A program made the position numbers and the translations under genes. From positions 69,718,342 through 69,782,341 of the forward strand of contig OZ038488.1 of assembly GCA_964036315.1 (NCBI GenBank): a DNA stretch of 64,000 nt, given 5' to 3'. Shown piece after piece: positions 11,861-23,394 of the stretch; the first letter of the stretch is position 1, and each line of letters opens with the position of its first letter. The notes under the pieces are model-generated. The model saw only the letters and a program-made list of their open reading frames with translations, searched no databases and was not told where the DNA came from. The stretch comes from Acanthosepion esculentum. Taxonomy: Eukaryota; Mollusca; Cephalopoda; Sepiida; Sepiidae.

Positions 11861-12175
11861 TGTAACAGAGAATCAGGTCAGCCCGATAAAAGACTCCGAG
11901 TTGGTTGTATGTAGCACTGTAAACACCAGAAGTTGCGTCCCCTTCCACAATGGGCTGTTGAGAGAAGACCTTTTAATTAAAATAGGTGGCACAGACTATT
12001 TGCATATGAACGATACTGAACAGGTATTAGCCAATAGTCAGCATGGGTCTGGGACTGGCAGAGCTATATAACATTAATGTTTTTCTCACTTGAGAGAGGT
12101 GTTCTTGATGTGTGGACATGTGAAAACCAGACAAGACGAACACACTATATTGATAGAACAATCATTCACTTCATT
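11861..12175 (+). repeat. 3' LTR of the gypsy-type element
   Basis: It begins TGTAACAGAGAATC immediately after the polypurine tract and contains a TATA box ('ctatataac') at 12064-12072. Downstream sequence 'gagaggtgttcttgatgtgt' would be R/U5. The 3' boundary is uncertain because no second LTR is available for comparison. Confidence 0.65.
12064..12072 (+). promoter_or_regulatory. LTR TATA box
   Basis: 'ctatataac' lies about 200 bp into the LTR, a usual position for an LTR promoter. No activity can be inferred. Confidence 0.55.
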
Positions 12176-13654
12176 TGTAAACAACTTGTATTGAATGGAT
12201 TAAAGAAATCATGACAATCAAATGAAAGGAAAATAGTTTTAATTTTATTTTGTAGCTGAGAATAACCAAATTCTTAATACATAAATATGGAAAAATTCAG
12301 TCTTTAGAAATTCACTGATGAAGTTAATTGAAATTTACATATTAATATTTCCTGCTTGATCAAGCAATGTAGATAGAATAATTAACAATTTCACATTATC
12401 TATAAAAACATTTTTTTTTCATTAGCAATGTCAAACAAATTATTAGCAAATGTTTTAAAAGAAAAACATTTAATATTAAACATTGAATACTAAAATTAAG
12501 AGAAAAATTTTATTTCTTTTACCTCAAAAAAGACAAATTTGAAATTTCAAACATGAACCTAAAATCACAACTAAAGCAAAATAAAGGCCATTAACAAAAA
12601 AAAAAAAAGAAAGAAAAGAAAGAAAGAATGAAAATGTTTCTGGATTGGTTATTCAGAAGTAAGAACATAATTTCTTAATAGTGAACAATATACATTAGAA
12701 TATTTTGAACTGATTTTTTTTACATCCTCATAGCTTATATGAAAGGAATAGTTATTTTGCATACATTATAGAGCAAACATTTTGTGGGAATTACAAGACA
12801 GCAAAAAGCAGATTATTGTGAGAGTGGTCCATGAGAGTGGAAATACAAAAAAAGAAGATGAACAAGTAGAAGTGGGGGAGCTTATGACTTACAATTTTTA
12901 GTAAAAGTGTGAAAAGTTTTCAAGCACAACAGTTGATGTATCATATCAAGATAATGCAGTTGAGTATAAATCAAGAAAACCTGAAAATGTGAAACAAAAT
13001 TACCTCCCTTGAGTGCCTGAGTGGCTGATCAAAGCCAAAACAAATGTTTGAGATATTAAAAACTGCTTAATGGTAGAACAATCCACTTAAAAAGAATGTT
13101 GTTCAGTAGATTGAATAAACAATTCCACATGGCTGCTCTTCAAGACCGACTTAGAATAAGATTTTTTAAAATTCTTTCCCAAAGATGTGTAAAATTAAAA
13201 TCAAACAACTTGCCTTCTTGAGGTTAAGAATAGGCTTGGAAACAAATCAGGTAAAGCAGCAGACAAATTCTTCAATAGGTTTTACTTTTATTACGTTGAA
13301 TTTAAGAAATTAAATCTCAAAATCATTTATTTTTTTTACAATTATATAATTTATTTATCATGTAATATTTTTGGGAAGTACAAAATTTTTATGTCTATTT
13401 GCAAAAACAAATAGTGATTAACTTTTTAAAAGTGGTTAGGTCTACATTTGAATAATTATGGCACAATTACCCAGCATGCTTAGGAAAACAGTAGCAATTC
13501 ATCAGAGACTTAGAAAACAGTAATAAGCAAGTTTTGGGGGTTTTTTTAACACACAAAACAATTGAATTAAATTTTCTAAACAACAATGTCAAATATCAGG
13601 TTTGAATGAATAATTCACAAAAAATACTGTAACTAACCCTGCATTCCATCTTCT
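12176..13654. other. AT-rich unassigned DNA
   Basis: It includes an A-rich AAAG patch near 12597-12627. No genes or recognised repeats were seen. Confidence 0.45.
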
Positions 13655-13912
13655 ATGTGCTGTGATCCTTCAAGACATGGGCAATCATGGCTCTCCCCAA
13701 TTTCCTATCCTTTGTAACCTTGAGTAAATTTTGCCTTTTTGCTGTCTCTGCTAATCCCTGTTCTGCCAACTCATTTTTTCTTCTGTCCCTTTTTCCTTCA
13801 ATGTCCTCTGAGTGTCAAATTTTCTAAACCCACTTTTCTCATTATGTGCCCTAGAAATTTCAACTGCCTCTTTCTGATGTTAAGTATAAATGTCCTTTTT
13901 ATTTCCATTTTC
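13655..13912 (-). pseudogene. RTE-like LINE, C-terminal ORF end and 3' tail
   Basis: On the minus strand the translation gives RKRQLKFLGHIMRKVGLENL, the region near the C-terminus of RTE-like or related LINE polyproteins after the reverse transcriptase. It continues with 'KG..R...NEL' basic sequence and ends in the LINE tail near 13660-13700. Only the last 250 bp or so are present, so it is 5'-truncated. The same peptide block occurs in the interrupted LINE at 45860-45930. Confidence 0.75.
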
Positions 13913-14040
13913 TCTAGGTTAGTAGAGATAATAAAAAGACAAAATTTACCCAGAGCTACAAAGGATAAGCAAATTTGGAGAGCCATGATTGCCAATGTCC
14001 TGAAGGACTTATTTAGTGAACAGTTTTTACAGTAAGACAT
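13913..14040 (+). pseudogene. RTE-like LINE 3' end, second copy in opposite orientation
   Basis: The plus strand reads IWRAMIANVLKDL near 13974-14012, the last residues of the same LINE ORF, preceded by 'tacaaaggataagcaaattt'. It is inverted relative to the copy at 13655-13770, so the two tails face each other across about 150 bp. Confidence 0.7.
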
Positions 14041-15392
14041 CAGAAAAGATTTAACAAATAATATATTTACAACTTTTGCAAGACATCAAGATTAAGATTT
14101 CCCTTTGTCAACTGCCTAATCAAGGTTCCAGCACAAAAAATATGTATTAAATCTTATTCTTCTTGCGATGGCTAATTTTTGGTATTACTAAACAAATCAG
14201 ACAAAAAAACAAAAAAACTAAAACTTATTAATAACTATAGTTTATAATGTACTTCTGTTAAATGCAACTAAATCAGATTGACATTATAAAAGCTTTCTCA
14301 AGAATCTGAGAAGTTATAAAATACATATTTCTTCTTTGTCCTGTAGATATTTTTATCTTTGTAAATTTGATAAAATATATTTTAGTATAAATATCAGCTA
14401 AAAAGAAAAAAGCTTCCAAATGCTATAATTGAAAACAAAACTAATATTTCTTGCTCTTACCCCAGTACATATAAATCAACTAATCTTTAAAGTAGCTTTA
14501 AAATTGAGAAATTAAAATATTTTATAAAAATAATTCAATTACTTTAAAACTTCATTTAAGATGAAAGGCAATACAAAACCAAAGACAGATTGATTCACAA
14601 ACCTGTGTACCAACAAAATTGCAAGAAAAAAATCTACTGTTTAAAGCAAAAAAATATTTTAAAATGTAAAATGTGAATTAAATATTATACATGTTATACT
14701 TACACTTCTCTTTAATGTAATAAATTTCTGATTCACTTAAACGGGCAATATTTCTAAGATTGTCATGCACAAAATAAATCAAAACATTTTTCCCCCATTA
14801 TCTACAAGTTCTGTAAACTGTATCATACAAAGTAATATTTTAAGTTTGGGAAAAAAAAAACTCCAATGTAAGAACTCAATAATATACATTGAAAGTAAAA
14901 TTTTATCACATTGTGGTAAGCAAATGGAACATCCTACTTACTACTTGCTGTGCACCACATATCTTAACTCCAAAAGGAAATTATGTTACAGGGTGTTTAG
15001 CTGAGTACCAGTGATCAGAACATTTCATATCAATGGAATATCCTGTCAGCTACTCCAAGACTATCATTGGTTTCAGTACCTTCATAACCATTTGAATTGC
15101 CTTGAACTGATTCACTGCCAGAATAAAGAGCCAGAACAAAGTAATCTTTAGCAAGATATTCTCATAATCTTCACTTCTTACCACCACCTCTTCGATTCAT
15201 ATTATACACCTCATTTATCAGAATAATTTTAACAGTAATCCTCTACCTTGGTGGCTCTTGCACCTTATAATGGGTAAACTATTAGTAAAAAAGAGAAAAC
15301 GAATGATTGGTAAAATTAAACCATCTTTTTCAGAATAGTGGGAAAAGTTTCAGCAATAATTTGAACAAAATCTCATTCAGTTGTTTAAGCAA

Positions 15393-15425
<33 letters not shown>

Positions 15426-16604
15426 CCGACTCCTGGAGATTTTTTTTCTTGGCATGTGTCCCTATAATTCTTGAGTTCAAATCTTTTACTGCCAGATCAG
15501 ATTCAGGTTATTTGAGAGAAGTTCTATTTCAATTGCTAATTCCAAACCACAATCTAAAGCAAACACTATCCTGGTGCCATGATTTATCAGAATGTGTGTG
15601 TGTTAATTTGAAATACTGTTTTTGAAGCCAAAATTGCTGGTTTTTCAGTGGTTTTGCTGATAAGGAAGCATTTAAGGCAAGCAGGCTTTGTGGCAGAGTG
15701 CTCAATATCAAAGATAGAGAGAGTGTTAATAGAATTAAAACAAAAATGTTTCTTTCACTTAACTCATGTTTACTTCAGTTTTGTGGCTATACAAATATAA
15801 CCACTCATCAGAACACACAGAGAAATGTATTAATATTACAGATTTTGTCTACACAGACTGAACTTTTTGTTAACAAATAATAGTAAAAGGTTTGCTCAGT
15901 GCAACGCACCTCAACGAGACTATACATATTCATAATCTTTGTGTGCAAACCAGGTACATTTTTAATAGATTTCTTTTAACTCCATGTGACAGCTGTTGTA
16001 CAAATTGCTACTCCAAAACAAACACTAATGTATCTGTTTCATCACACTATAGCCTAATAACATATCTATGCTTTTCTCCTTCAGTTCAGTAATTTGCAAT
16101 TGAGTGACAAACTTAGTTCCATCAACATTTCTATAGCCTAAAATAAGACTGAACACAAACCTTTATTTAACTTCAAATGGAGAATGGATCAATTTGCCTA
16201 TATCTCATGTTGACATAACAAATACTTCATGTAATATATGCAGATGTGAATATATTCTAAAACCAAAGTAATTTCTGATACCAACAATAGATTGAATATA
16301 TTTATCTTGGCTAATAGATAATGATCTTTTTTTTAATAAAATAAAAATGGGTTTTTATAAATGACTGATTTAACTACAGTAAAATTTATTTTTTATTTTT
16401 TTTATTATTTAATTTACCTTTGAATTCTTGGGAGTTTGCACTAAAGCTAGCAGATACCCCTTCATGTTATTTTATCAGTTAACAATCTTAAATTAAATTG
16501 GTTTGATCATTTTTTTCTTTTTAAATGCCTTATCAACCTTTTGCAGGTTATGTAAAGCCAGAAAATATTTTTTAGTTTGTAATAATAGTTTTTGGACATA
16601 ATGA
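14041..16604. other. AT-rich unassigned DNA
   Basis: It holds a T homopolymer of about 28 bp at 15394-15421. After it, 'gagttcaaatctttt' near 15473 resembles a tRNA B box but has no convincing partner. No coding region was recognised. Confidence 0.45.
15394..15421. repeat. Poly(T) tract
   Basis: An uninterrupted T run of about 28 bp. It may be the poly(A) tail of a minus-strand retroposon, but no body was identified. Confidence 0.9.
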
Positions 16605-16810
16605 TTGCTTGGAGATTTCTTAGGAGATAATAATGAATACAAGTTCTACTAATTAACTCATAGATGAGGGGAGAAGAGGTTGATTCATACCTTTCCCAAG
16701 GGTATTTGCACATAAGTAAATATAACAAACCTGACTGGAATTGGAACTCAGTTCTTCTGATCTCTATTCTGAACTGTTATCTATTACACCACCCCACCCA
16801 TATGTCTAAG
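16605..16810 (-). repeat. tRNA-headed SINE (type S1)
   Basis: It shares 'cctttcccaagggtatttgc' and 'actggaattggaactcag' (decayed B box on minus) with other copies. The head-like right end reads 'gtgtaatagataac' on minus. A 73-aa frame across it is accidental. Confidence 0.75.
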
Positions 16811-17118
16811 CTTACAGAACCTGTAAATGAGTAAGTGCTTTTTTTTCTTTTTAGTTTGGGATTACTTTGTGTGTTACATATTTTAAATAACATGAGGTTA
16901 TGGATTTAACTGTTTCTTTTGATTTTTTTTTCCTCACGAGTACCACTATCAAATCTTATCAAAATATAAATCTGTACCCCAGATTTTTTTTCCCAATATG
17001 TCCAATCTTGAAAGTACTATTACTTTCCCAAACCAAGATACATGACTACAAGAATGTTAAAAAATTAAAAGAAAACAATTAAATCCATAACTTCATGTTA
17101 TTCAAAATAACATACAAC
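16811..17118. other. AT-rich unassigned DNA
   Basis: Nothing recognisable was seen. Confidence 0.4.
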
Positions 17119-17649
17119 TGAATCCCAAACTAAAAACCAAAATTTAAATACTAATTGGCATATAAAAGAAAAATTCAAAACACCACTTTCATTGATTAGA
17201 CATTGGATTGTATCACTTAATGTTCTTCCATAAACTTTCCTAACTTTTCAGTTAGCCTGATGAATATTTATGATTGTTCCTAAAAAATAACATTTTTGCT
17301 GATGTATATAAATACTTGTTACAAAATAAAATCCTCACATTTGCCTTGATAAAGATTCAAAGGACGAAATATGTCAGCAAAGATAAGTTTTCCTTTTGTC
17401 TTTATTCATATTGTCCTTTTACAGATATACTCTACCTGAAATTTTTACACACAATATATATATATATATATATATAGTGTGTGTAAAAATAATAAATATT
17501 CATCAGGCTAACTGAAAAGTCAGGAAAGTTTATGGAAGGACATTAAGTGATACAATCCAATGTCTAATCAATGAAAGTGGTGTTTTGAATTTTTCTTTTA
17601 TATGCCAATTAGTATTTAAATTATTTTTGGGTTTTTAGTTTGGGATTCA
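17119..17649. repeat. Long inverted repeat, arms of about 155 bp
   Basis: The left arm 17119-17271 and right arm 17492-17649 are near-perfect inverted copies. For example, 'aaagtggtgttttgaatttt' on the right is the reverse complement of 'aaaattcaaaacaccacttt' on the left. A few small differences and an indel of about 5 bp are visible. The 220-bp spacer ends in its own palindrome, 'tttttacacac'-(TA)n-'gtgtgtaaaaa'. There is no coding capacity. It could be a foldback element or an inverted duplication. Confidence 0.9.
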
Positions 17650-17658
17650 TTTGCATGT

Positions 17659-17659
17659 G

Positions 17660-17698
<39 letters not shown>
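17659..17698. repeat. (TA)n(CA)n compound microsatellite
   Basis: A TA run followed by a CA run. Confidence 0.95.
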
Positions 17699-18499
17699 AT
17701 CTCTGATATTGAGCACTTTATATAAAAAGGGTTTTAAAAAAATGTGAAATGATATCTGAAGTTTAGTGTGAATACAAGAAATAGCTAATGCATTCCTGAT
17801 GCCATGAAATATGGTGAGTATCACAGTATACAGTATACTTGTATACAATTTGATGATTATTTCAAAATAAGTTAAATACCTTTCTGTAGCATACAACATA
17901 ATAGAGTATAAATAATTGGAGTGGCAAAATCAAGTTGAAAGAGAATTAGAAAAAAATTAAGAAAAACGAAAAATTTCAAAATCTCATATGTCAGGTGACT
18001 TATCAAAGCATAAAACTTTATGCACATAGCATTTTGTCAGGACCAATTCATCTGCAATTAAATAATTCTCACATGTTCAAGGCATTCTGTACAAACTATA
18101 TGAAGGTGTAGTACTTTAACCTTTTGTATGAATCGCAAGAATTCTTTATTGAAATTACACCAAAACCTCTCACCTTTGCTAGACAATGTAACATTCAGAA
18201 GTGATTTTCTTATTTTGGGTTTACCATATGCAATACAAAGATAATCATGTTTTCTGAGGCTGTTTTACAGGCTTTTTAGATTAGCCTGAAATAATTATGG
18301 TTGGTTGATGAAAATAATGCAAGCTCATATTGCAAACTTACCTTCCTACTGTGCAAAAAAGATACATAAGCAATATCATATTTATTTATCAGTTATTCTA
18401 ATGCAATGGGCACACCCTAACTGATAAACTAATCAACTTTTTTAAAGAAAGAAAAGGTAAACAACTTCCATATTTATTATAATCTTACTTTTAAGTAAC
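17699..18499. other. AT-rich unassigned DNA
   Basis: No supported feature. Confidence 0.4.
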
Positions 18500-18655
18500 T
18501 ATCATCCGGCTCACACTCCTATCTTTTGAACAGGAGTACAGGTTTATCTCTTGTTTCCTGTTTAGGATTGTGTTTCTGGTTCCTTATAAAGTCTTTTCAT
18601 TCTCTTTCACTCCCAGAGGCATTATTACCTTGCTTGAGGTGACTTGATTAAAAAA
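18500..18655 (-). repeat. R1-related repeat, alternative 3' module
   Basis: It matches 41240-41425 ('tgtttcctgttta', 'aaagtcttttcattctcttt'). On the minus strand it begins with the module also found at the 5' side of the R1 copies at 26915 and 1190. After the 'gtgaaagagaatga' motif the sequence differs from those copies. Confidence 0.7.
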
Positions 18656-19411
18656 CAATAAAAATACTTTAATAATATTCTTACAGCAAAATAAAAATGA
18701 TATCATATAACTAATTGTACCAAAAATATGTGGCAAAACCATATTTTAGCATCAGATTGAATCTGAAAGTCAGCATCAAACAAAAAATATAACAGGAAAA
18801 ATATTTCTATCTTTAATTTTACTTGAATGAGAGAACCAGTTTTGCTTACAAATTAAAATATCAACGTTTGCCTCAAACGGGTTACTGCTCAGAGATATAG
18901 CAAAGTATGTCACAAAACTAATTTCCCTTGAATTTATCCCTCCGCATAAATTCAACTAAAACTGTTAGTTATACTGTAAGTGCTTGAGTAAGCAGAAGAT
19001 TAAAAAATAACCTTCTAGAAATATAAAAGCATGTTCATTAATTATAATTTTTTCCTGTTACAAAAATATTTAGTCATGCAGGCTAAATTCAATCTGATGT
19101 TAAAATATGGTTTTACCAAATGCATTAGTGCCAGTAAACACTTGCAAGTGTTAAACATACCCATTTATCAAAAGTGACTATGGGAGATGTAAATATAGTG
19201 GGTTCTACTTGTGGAACATATAAGGACCATAAATGTTTATCCGTATAAGTGTCCATTCCTTTCAAATAGAATTTGCATCAGAAGAATCTTTCAAAAGTTG
19301 ATTTTCTTCTTGCACAGCTGGTTATACTAAGTGGGCTATTTCTTGCAACTAACATTCCATTGGATGTGCAGGTAATGTAACAGTTTATTGGTGTGAAAAG
19401 GAGGAATAAGT
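18656..19411. other. AT-rich DNA holding a 388-bp inverted repeat pair
   Basis: Apart from the inverted repeat at 18731-19118, nothing was recognised. Confidence 0.4.
18731..19118. repeat. Possible MITE with 32-bp inverted termini
   Basis: Left 18731-18762 and right 19087-19118 are inverted copies with 30 of 32 matches ('aaaaccatattttagcatca' against 'aaaaccatattttaacatca'). The 320-bp core has no coding capacity. No clear target duplication was found. Confidence 0.6.
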
Positions 19412-19700
19412 GAATCAGGTTCAAGTTCCATACTAGTCTATCACATTCACACTAATAACCTTGGGAAAGGCATGAATCCATCTCTTCTCCACCCAACCAG
19501 CTATGGGCTGAATAACAGACTGGGCTCTCCATCCAGTATTGAGAGAAAAAGACTACTCTGAATTCAAAACTATACATAAGGCAACAGGAAACAACTATTA
19601 TCTTTCCCAAGAATTCAAGGCAGCAATCACCACATAAAGAAAAGAATTCTGTGAATCTAACTGCCTATATCCTGAAGAGACATGGAATTAAAAAGGATGA
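19412..19700 (+). repeat. tRNA-headed SINE (type S1) with LINE-like tail
   Basis: A B-box-like 'ggttcaagttcc' near 19420-19431 is followed by the body blocks 'ccttgggaaaggcatgaatc' and 'actctgaattcaaaac'. It ends in a decayed LINE tail, 'gcctatatcctgaagagaca', near 19662-19681. An A-rich tract at about 19707-19747 follows and may be the retroposition tail. Confidence 0.75.
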
Positions 19701-19891
19701 AACAATAAAAAAAAAAGAAGAAAAAAAAAAAAAAAGAAGAAAAAAAAGTTCCATTTAACCAGAATCCAATATATTTCACAGAAAAATCCCTGATGCAGTC
19801 TAAATATCATTTCTCATCAAAATACAAGTCCCAAAATGATGTTTTGTGATAAGTTTTAAGAAAATCCACTGAATATCTAGAGTTGAATATC

Positions 19892-20110
19892 CATGTGCCA
19901 TGCCCTTTCGGGATATTGGTGATCATGGCTCTCCACAATTTCCTGTCATTTGTAGCTCTTAGTTAGTCATCTTTTTGCTATCTCTTCTCCTAATGCCTGT
20001 GCTGCCATCCATTCACACAAGCTCATTAGGTAGCTTATGTGCTACCTTCATGTCCCTCTTGCCTTCAATATGTCCTGCAAGTGTCAAATTTTCCAAGCCC
20101 TAAACTTCAA
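19892..20110 (-). repeat. RTE-like LINE 3' end fragment
   Basis: The minus strand carries the LINE tail ('gagagccatgatcaccaata' near 19910-19940). Upstream on that strand it carries the basic-peptide region and 'ggcttggaaaatttgacac' (20084-20102), equivalent to the GLENLTL block of the other copies. Frameshifts prevent a continuous translation. Confidence 0.7.
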
Positions 20111-21369
20111 AAAGACTCAAAAAAGACTTCAAAAATGTTCTGATAAGGATTCAAGGAAATATTAATACTCGAACTAGAATTCCTACTCGTGAAACAAAGA
20201 TGGATTATCCAAAGGTTTGCTCTTTGCTATTATCCATTATGTCTATGTCTGATAAAAAATATTTTCATGGAGCTGAAAAATTTTAATAGTTGATCTATGA
20301 TATGTTAATTAACTTGTGTATTATTCTATGTATTCTAAAGCTCCTCATTTCAATCAATATCATGATTTTGAGGAAATTTAATTAAAACAGTGTAAAATAG
20401 TTTCTTCCACATTACATGAAGAACTGTGAGAATGTAATTCAAAAGAAGTCTTTAAAAATTGTAGATGATCATGCCTGGTGCTCAAAAGAACCGTCATTAT
20501 TTATCTGCTTTACACATTGGTTCGTTTTTGTGTGCCAAAATAAATATAACCACCGTTGATTTTACTACAAGAGATGTTTGCCAACAAGTGTATACCAGTT
20601 GGTAACTTGTACTTTAGTTTCAGAAATAAAAGAGTAAATCAAGGAAAGAATAATAATGATAATTGTTATACAAGCCTGTAGAATAGAAAAGGGGAAAATA
20701 TATTAGTGACTTTCAATCTTTTAAGAGGAGCCATTGTTGAGATTAAAAGTAGTTCTAGCTTTCATATTATTTATCTATTTTTATTGAATTGTTTTATTGC
20801 ATTTTAATTATTTTGTACTGATTTGAGAGCCATTACAAGGATCAGACATCAACCTATTTGTATTTCTAGTCTTCTTTTGTATGTGTGTTTGCATTTTTTC
20901 CCCACAATGCTCTTGGTTATTATACTGTACAACCATTTATTTAACTAGGGAGATGATCTAATTAATATGGAAAAAAAAACTGAAATTTAACGAAAGTATT
21001 TCCACTGACAATTCAGATAAATTATGATTATTACTGTGGCTAAAACTGGAGAGTAAATAGATAATATGATATGAATAACAGAATGAAAAAAAAACTATAT
21101 GGATTTAAATTTGACTTCATCTAGCCATTTTGTCTTCATGTATAAATTGGTGACATCCATGTTCAAGGAGGGTCCCAAGAATTGAGATACAAGTCTAGAG
21201 CTCTTCAAAAGTTGGGGCTTTTCAATTCATTGTGCTTAGATTAACAATTGTAGAATGTAGTAACATTGTAAGGAGAAAGAAAAAGGAAAACTAAGATGAG
21301 AGAAAAACTAATAGAACTCATGAAAATATTTCATGCAATTATTTGGATAAATAAAAAATTGTTTGATGT
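20111..21369. other. AT-rich unassigned DNA
   Basis: No supported gene or repeat family. Confidence 0.4.
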
Positions 21370-21650
21370 AACTTTTTATTATAACTTCCTATTGTAAGGT
21401 TATTGTTATTGGTTGAAATTCTTGTAACTCCCATTACACGTATATGAGTTTGAAAAATATGGTTGGCCACTATTATAACTCTGGTTATAATGTGGTGGTT
21501 GTTATACCGCACTTTCAAGTTCCTATGCCGACTCTTATAACTCCAGTTATAATGTTGCAATTTTATTCCATGCTTGTGTTTGAGTACCCTTATCACCAAC
21601 TATCATAACTCCCTTATGGAAAGGTTATCGTTATAACACACACTCGTACT
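21370..21650. repeat. Degenerate repeats of a TTATAACT...GTTATAA dyad
   Basis: 'Attataactctggttataat' (about 21473) and 'cttataactccagttataat' (about 21534) are near-palindromes. Related half-sites lie near 21377, 21604 and 21624. Spacing is about 60-100 bp. An 86-aa minus-strand frame runs through it by chance. Confidence 0.55.
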
Positions 21651-22011
21651 TGGTATAATGTAATTTGTTAAATATTCTCTATATGTAATGCTCCAACTAC
21701 TGGTTTAATGCCTGTATAGTTAGTTTGAAGACTGACTCCAATACAACTGTGACTAACCTCATACCATGGGACTTTTTATAGCATCGGATGAGTTTAAAAT
21801 TTACTTTAAATAAGTTGAAAGATTTAAAATTTTGTCTTAAATTTAAAAATTTTGATCTTAATGAACAAGGTGCTTAATGTTTCCGAGTGCAGATAAAAAC
21901 TATCATATTAAAATATTATGTAGGGTAACATTTTAGTTGCATAAGAATTTATTTTTATTACTTCAAACTTTATTTTTTGTGGATATTTGAGTAGTCATTT
22001 CATTTTTTAAA

Positions 22012-22515
22012 CAGTGTTTATTTCGTCTACCAGTTGCATGCTTGAGAAAACTTTAAAAGAAAATGTGCCCACCAGCTCAAATACAGGTGTCCAATAAAAA
22101 TGTTTGAAGTAATAAAAATTTTGGATTAAAATTTTTTAAATCTATCAATTCTTTAAAAATTGCTTTGTTTGCTTTTGAGATATGAAACTGAGCAGATATG
22201 GCTTTCAAGAAAATCTGGACAAATGAATGTGCTTTAAGGCAAATAGGTTCTTACTTGATTGTGAAGCTATACATAGCCAAGCAGTCAAAGCACACCAGAT
22301 CAGATGGCAGTTTCTCTTGTAAAGGGGGATGCTGTTTCAAATTCTGATGGAAGACACATGTTCTAAGTTTTCTCGAGTGCACATTCTGGTAGATGAAATA
22401 AACTTTGTTTAAAAAACAGAGTATATACTCAAATACAGACATCAGTTAAAAATGATATCTGAAGTAATAAAAATGTATCAAATGAAAAAATTTTTTTTAA
22501 ATCCATCAATTCTCT
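22012..22515. repeat. Inverted and direct repeat cluster
   Basis: 'tttcgtctaccag...cttgagaaaactt' at about 22020-22053 is inverted relative to 'aagttttctcgag...ctggtagatgaaa' at about 22366-22399. Separately, 22075-22160 ('ctcaaatacagg', 'gaagtaataaaaat', 'aaatctatcaattct') recurs in direct orientation at about 22428-22515. Confidence 0.6.
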
Positions 22516-23394
22516 AGAAAAAAGAATTTATATATATATATAAAAAAAAGTGTTAACTTCTTTAAATCTTCTTTTAATATTCTTTTAATATTCTAAATTA
22601 AAATTTCTATTTTCTGGCTACAGGAAATCATAAATAATGGACTGCAAGTTAACAAATAAAAAGTGAAAAATCTTGCTGCCACAGAAAATAAACATTGAAC
22701 ATGAAATTTGTATGCTTACAACCATAATGTTTCAGCAATTTTCAATGTCATTTTTTTTGCATGGAAATAATGACACCAACTAACTTGGAAGACATCTGAT
22801 CCTCCAAGATGTTGCAGGTGGTCTTGTAAAATCTGTCACAGGGTGGTCATTAAAAAGAAAAATATAAAATTCATGTGGAATTTTATAACTTATGAAAGCC
22901 TTTAAGCCAACTGGGAATTATGCCAATTTTCTTTCCATGCAATTATTTCAAGAGATTTTTCAAAGAATTCTCTTAAAATGTTAATTGCAGAGAAATCTTG
23001 TTCAATTTGTATTATCAACAAACATAATAAGACCTCACAGAACATGAACTCATTTCAGAAGATCTATTAAATTTTAGAAGTTTAATTCTTGACACCAACA
23101 GAAATGAATGATATCATTTTATCTTTAACTTAAATGTTTCACCAACTTAGCTGAAAAGTAGTCTTATATAATTACCAAAGGCAAAAACAAATCTTAACAT
23201 TTTGAAGTGTAATCTATTAGATAATTGGAAAAAGTTTGTGGTCAATTAGAAAATTAAAAACAAAATTTTACATACTCACAAACAAAAAAAAACAAAATTT
23301 TATATACTCACAAACAAAAAAAAACAATCATTAGTCAAGTACATAGTTGTTAAACAATGGAGACTGTTTCCCATCATTTTATAAGCTTGATGAT
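22516..23394. other. AT-rich unassigned DNA
   Basis: It contains a short tandem duplication near 23262-23325 ('caaaattttacatactcaca' repeated once). No further mariner sequence was recognised. Confidence 0.4.

Larger units (their letters stand above)
10722..12175 (+). mobile_element. Gypsy-type LTR retrotransposon remnant
   Basis: The block is clearly more GC-rich than its surroundings. In order it holds the gag C-terminus, two CCHC-type knuckles, an aspartyl protease, a deletion that removes reverse transcriptase, RNase H and most of integrase, a pol C-terminal tail, a polypurine tract and a 3' LTR. There are several in-frame stops, and no 5' LTR or primer binding site is visible. The gypsy assignment rests on gag and protease sequence style and domain order. 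A BLASTP or HMM search would settle the clade. Confidence 0.8.
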
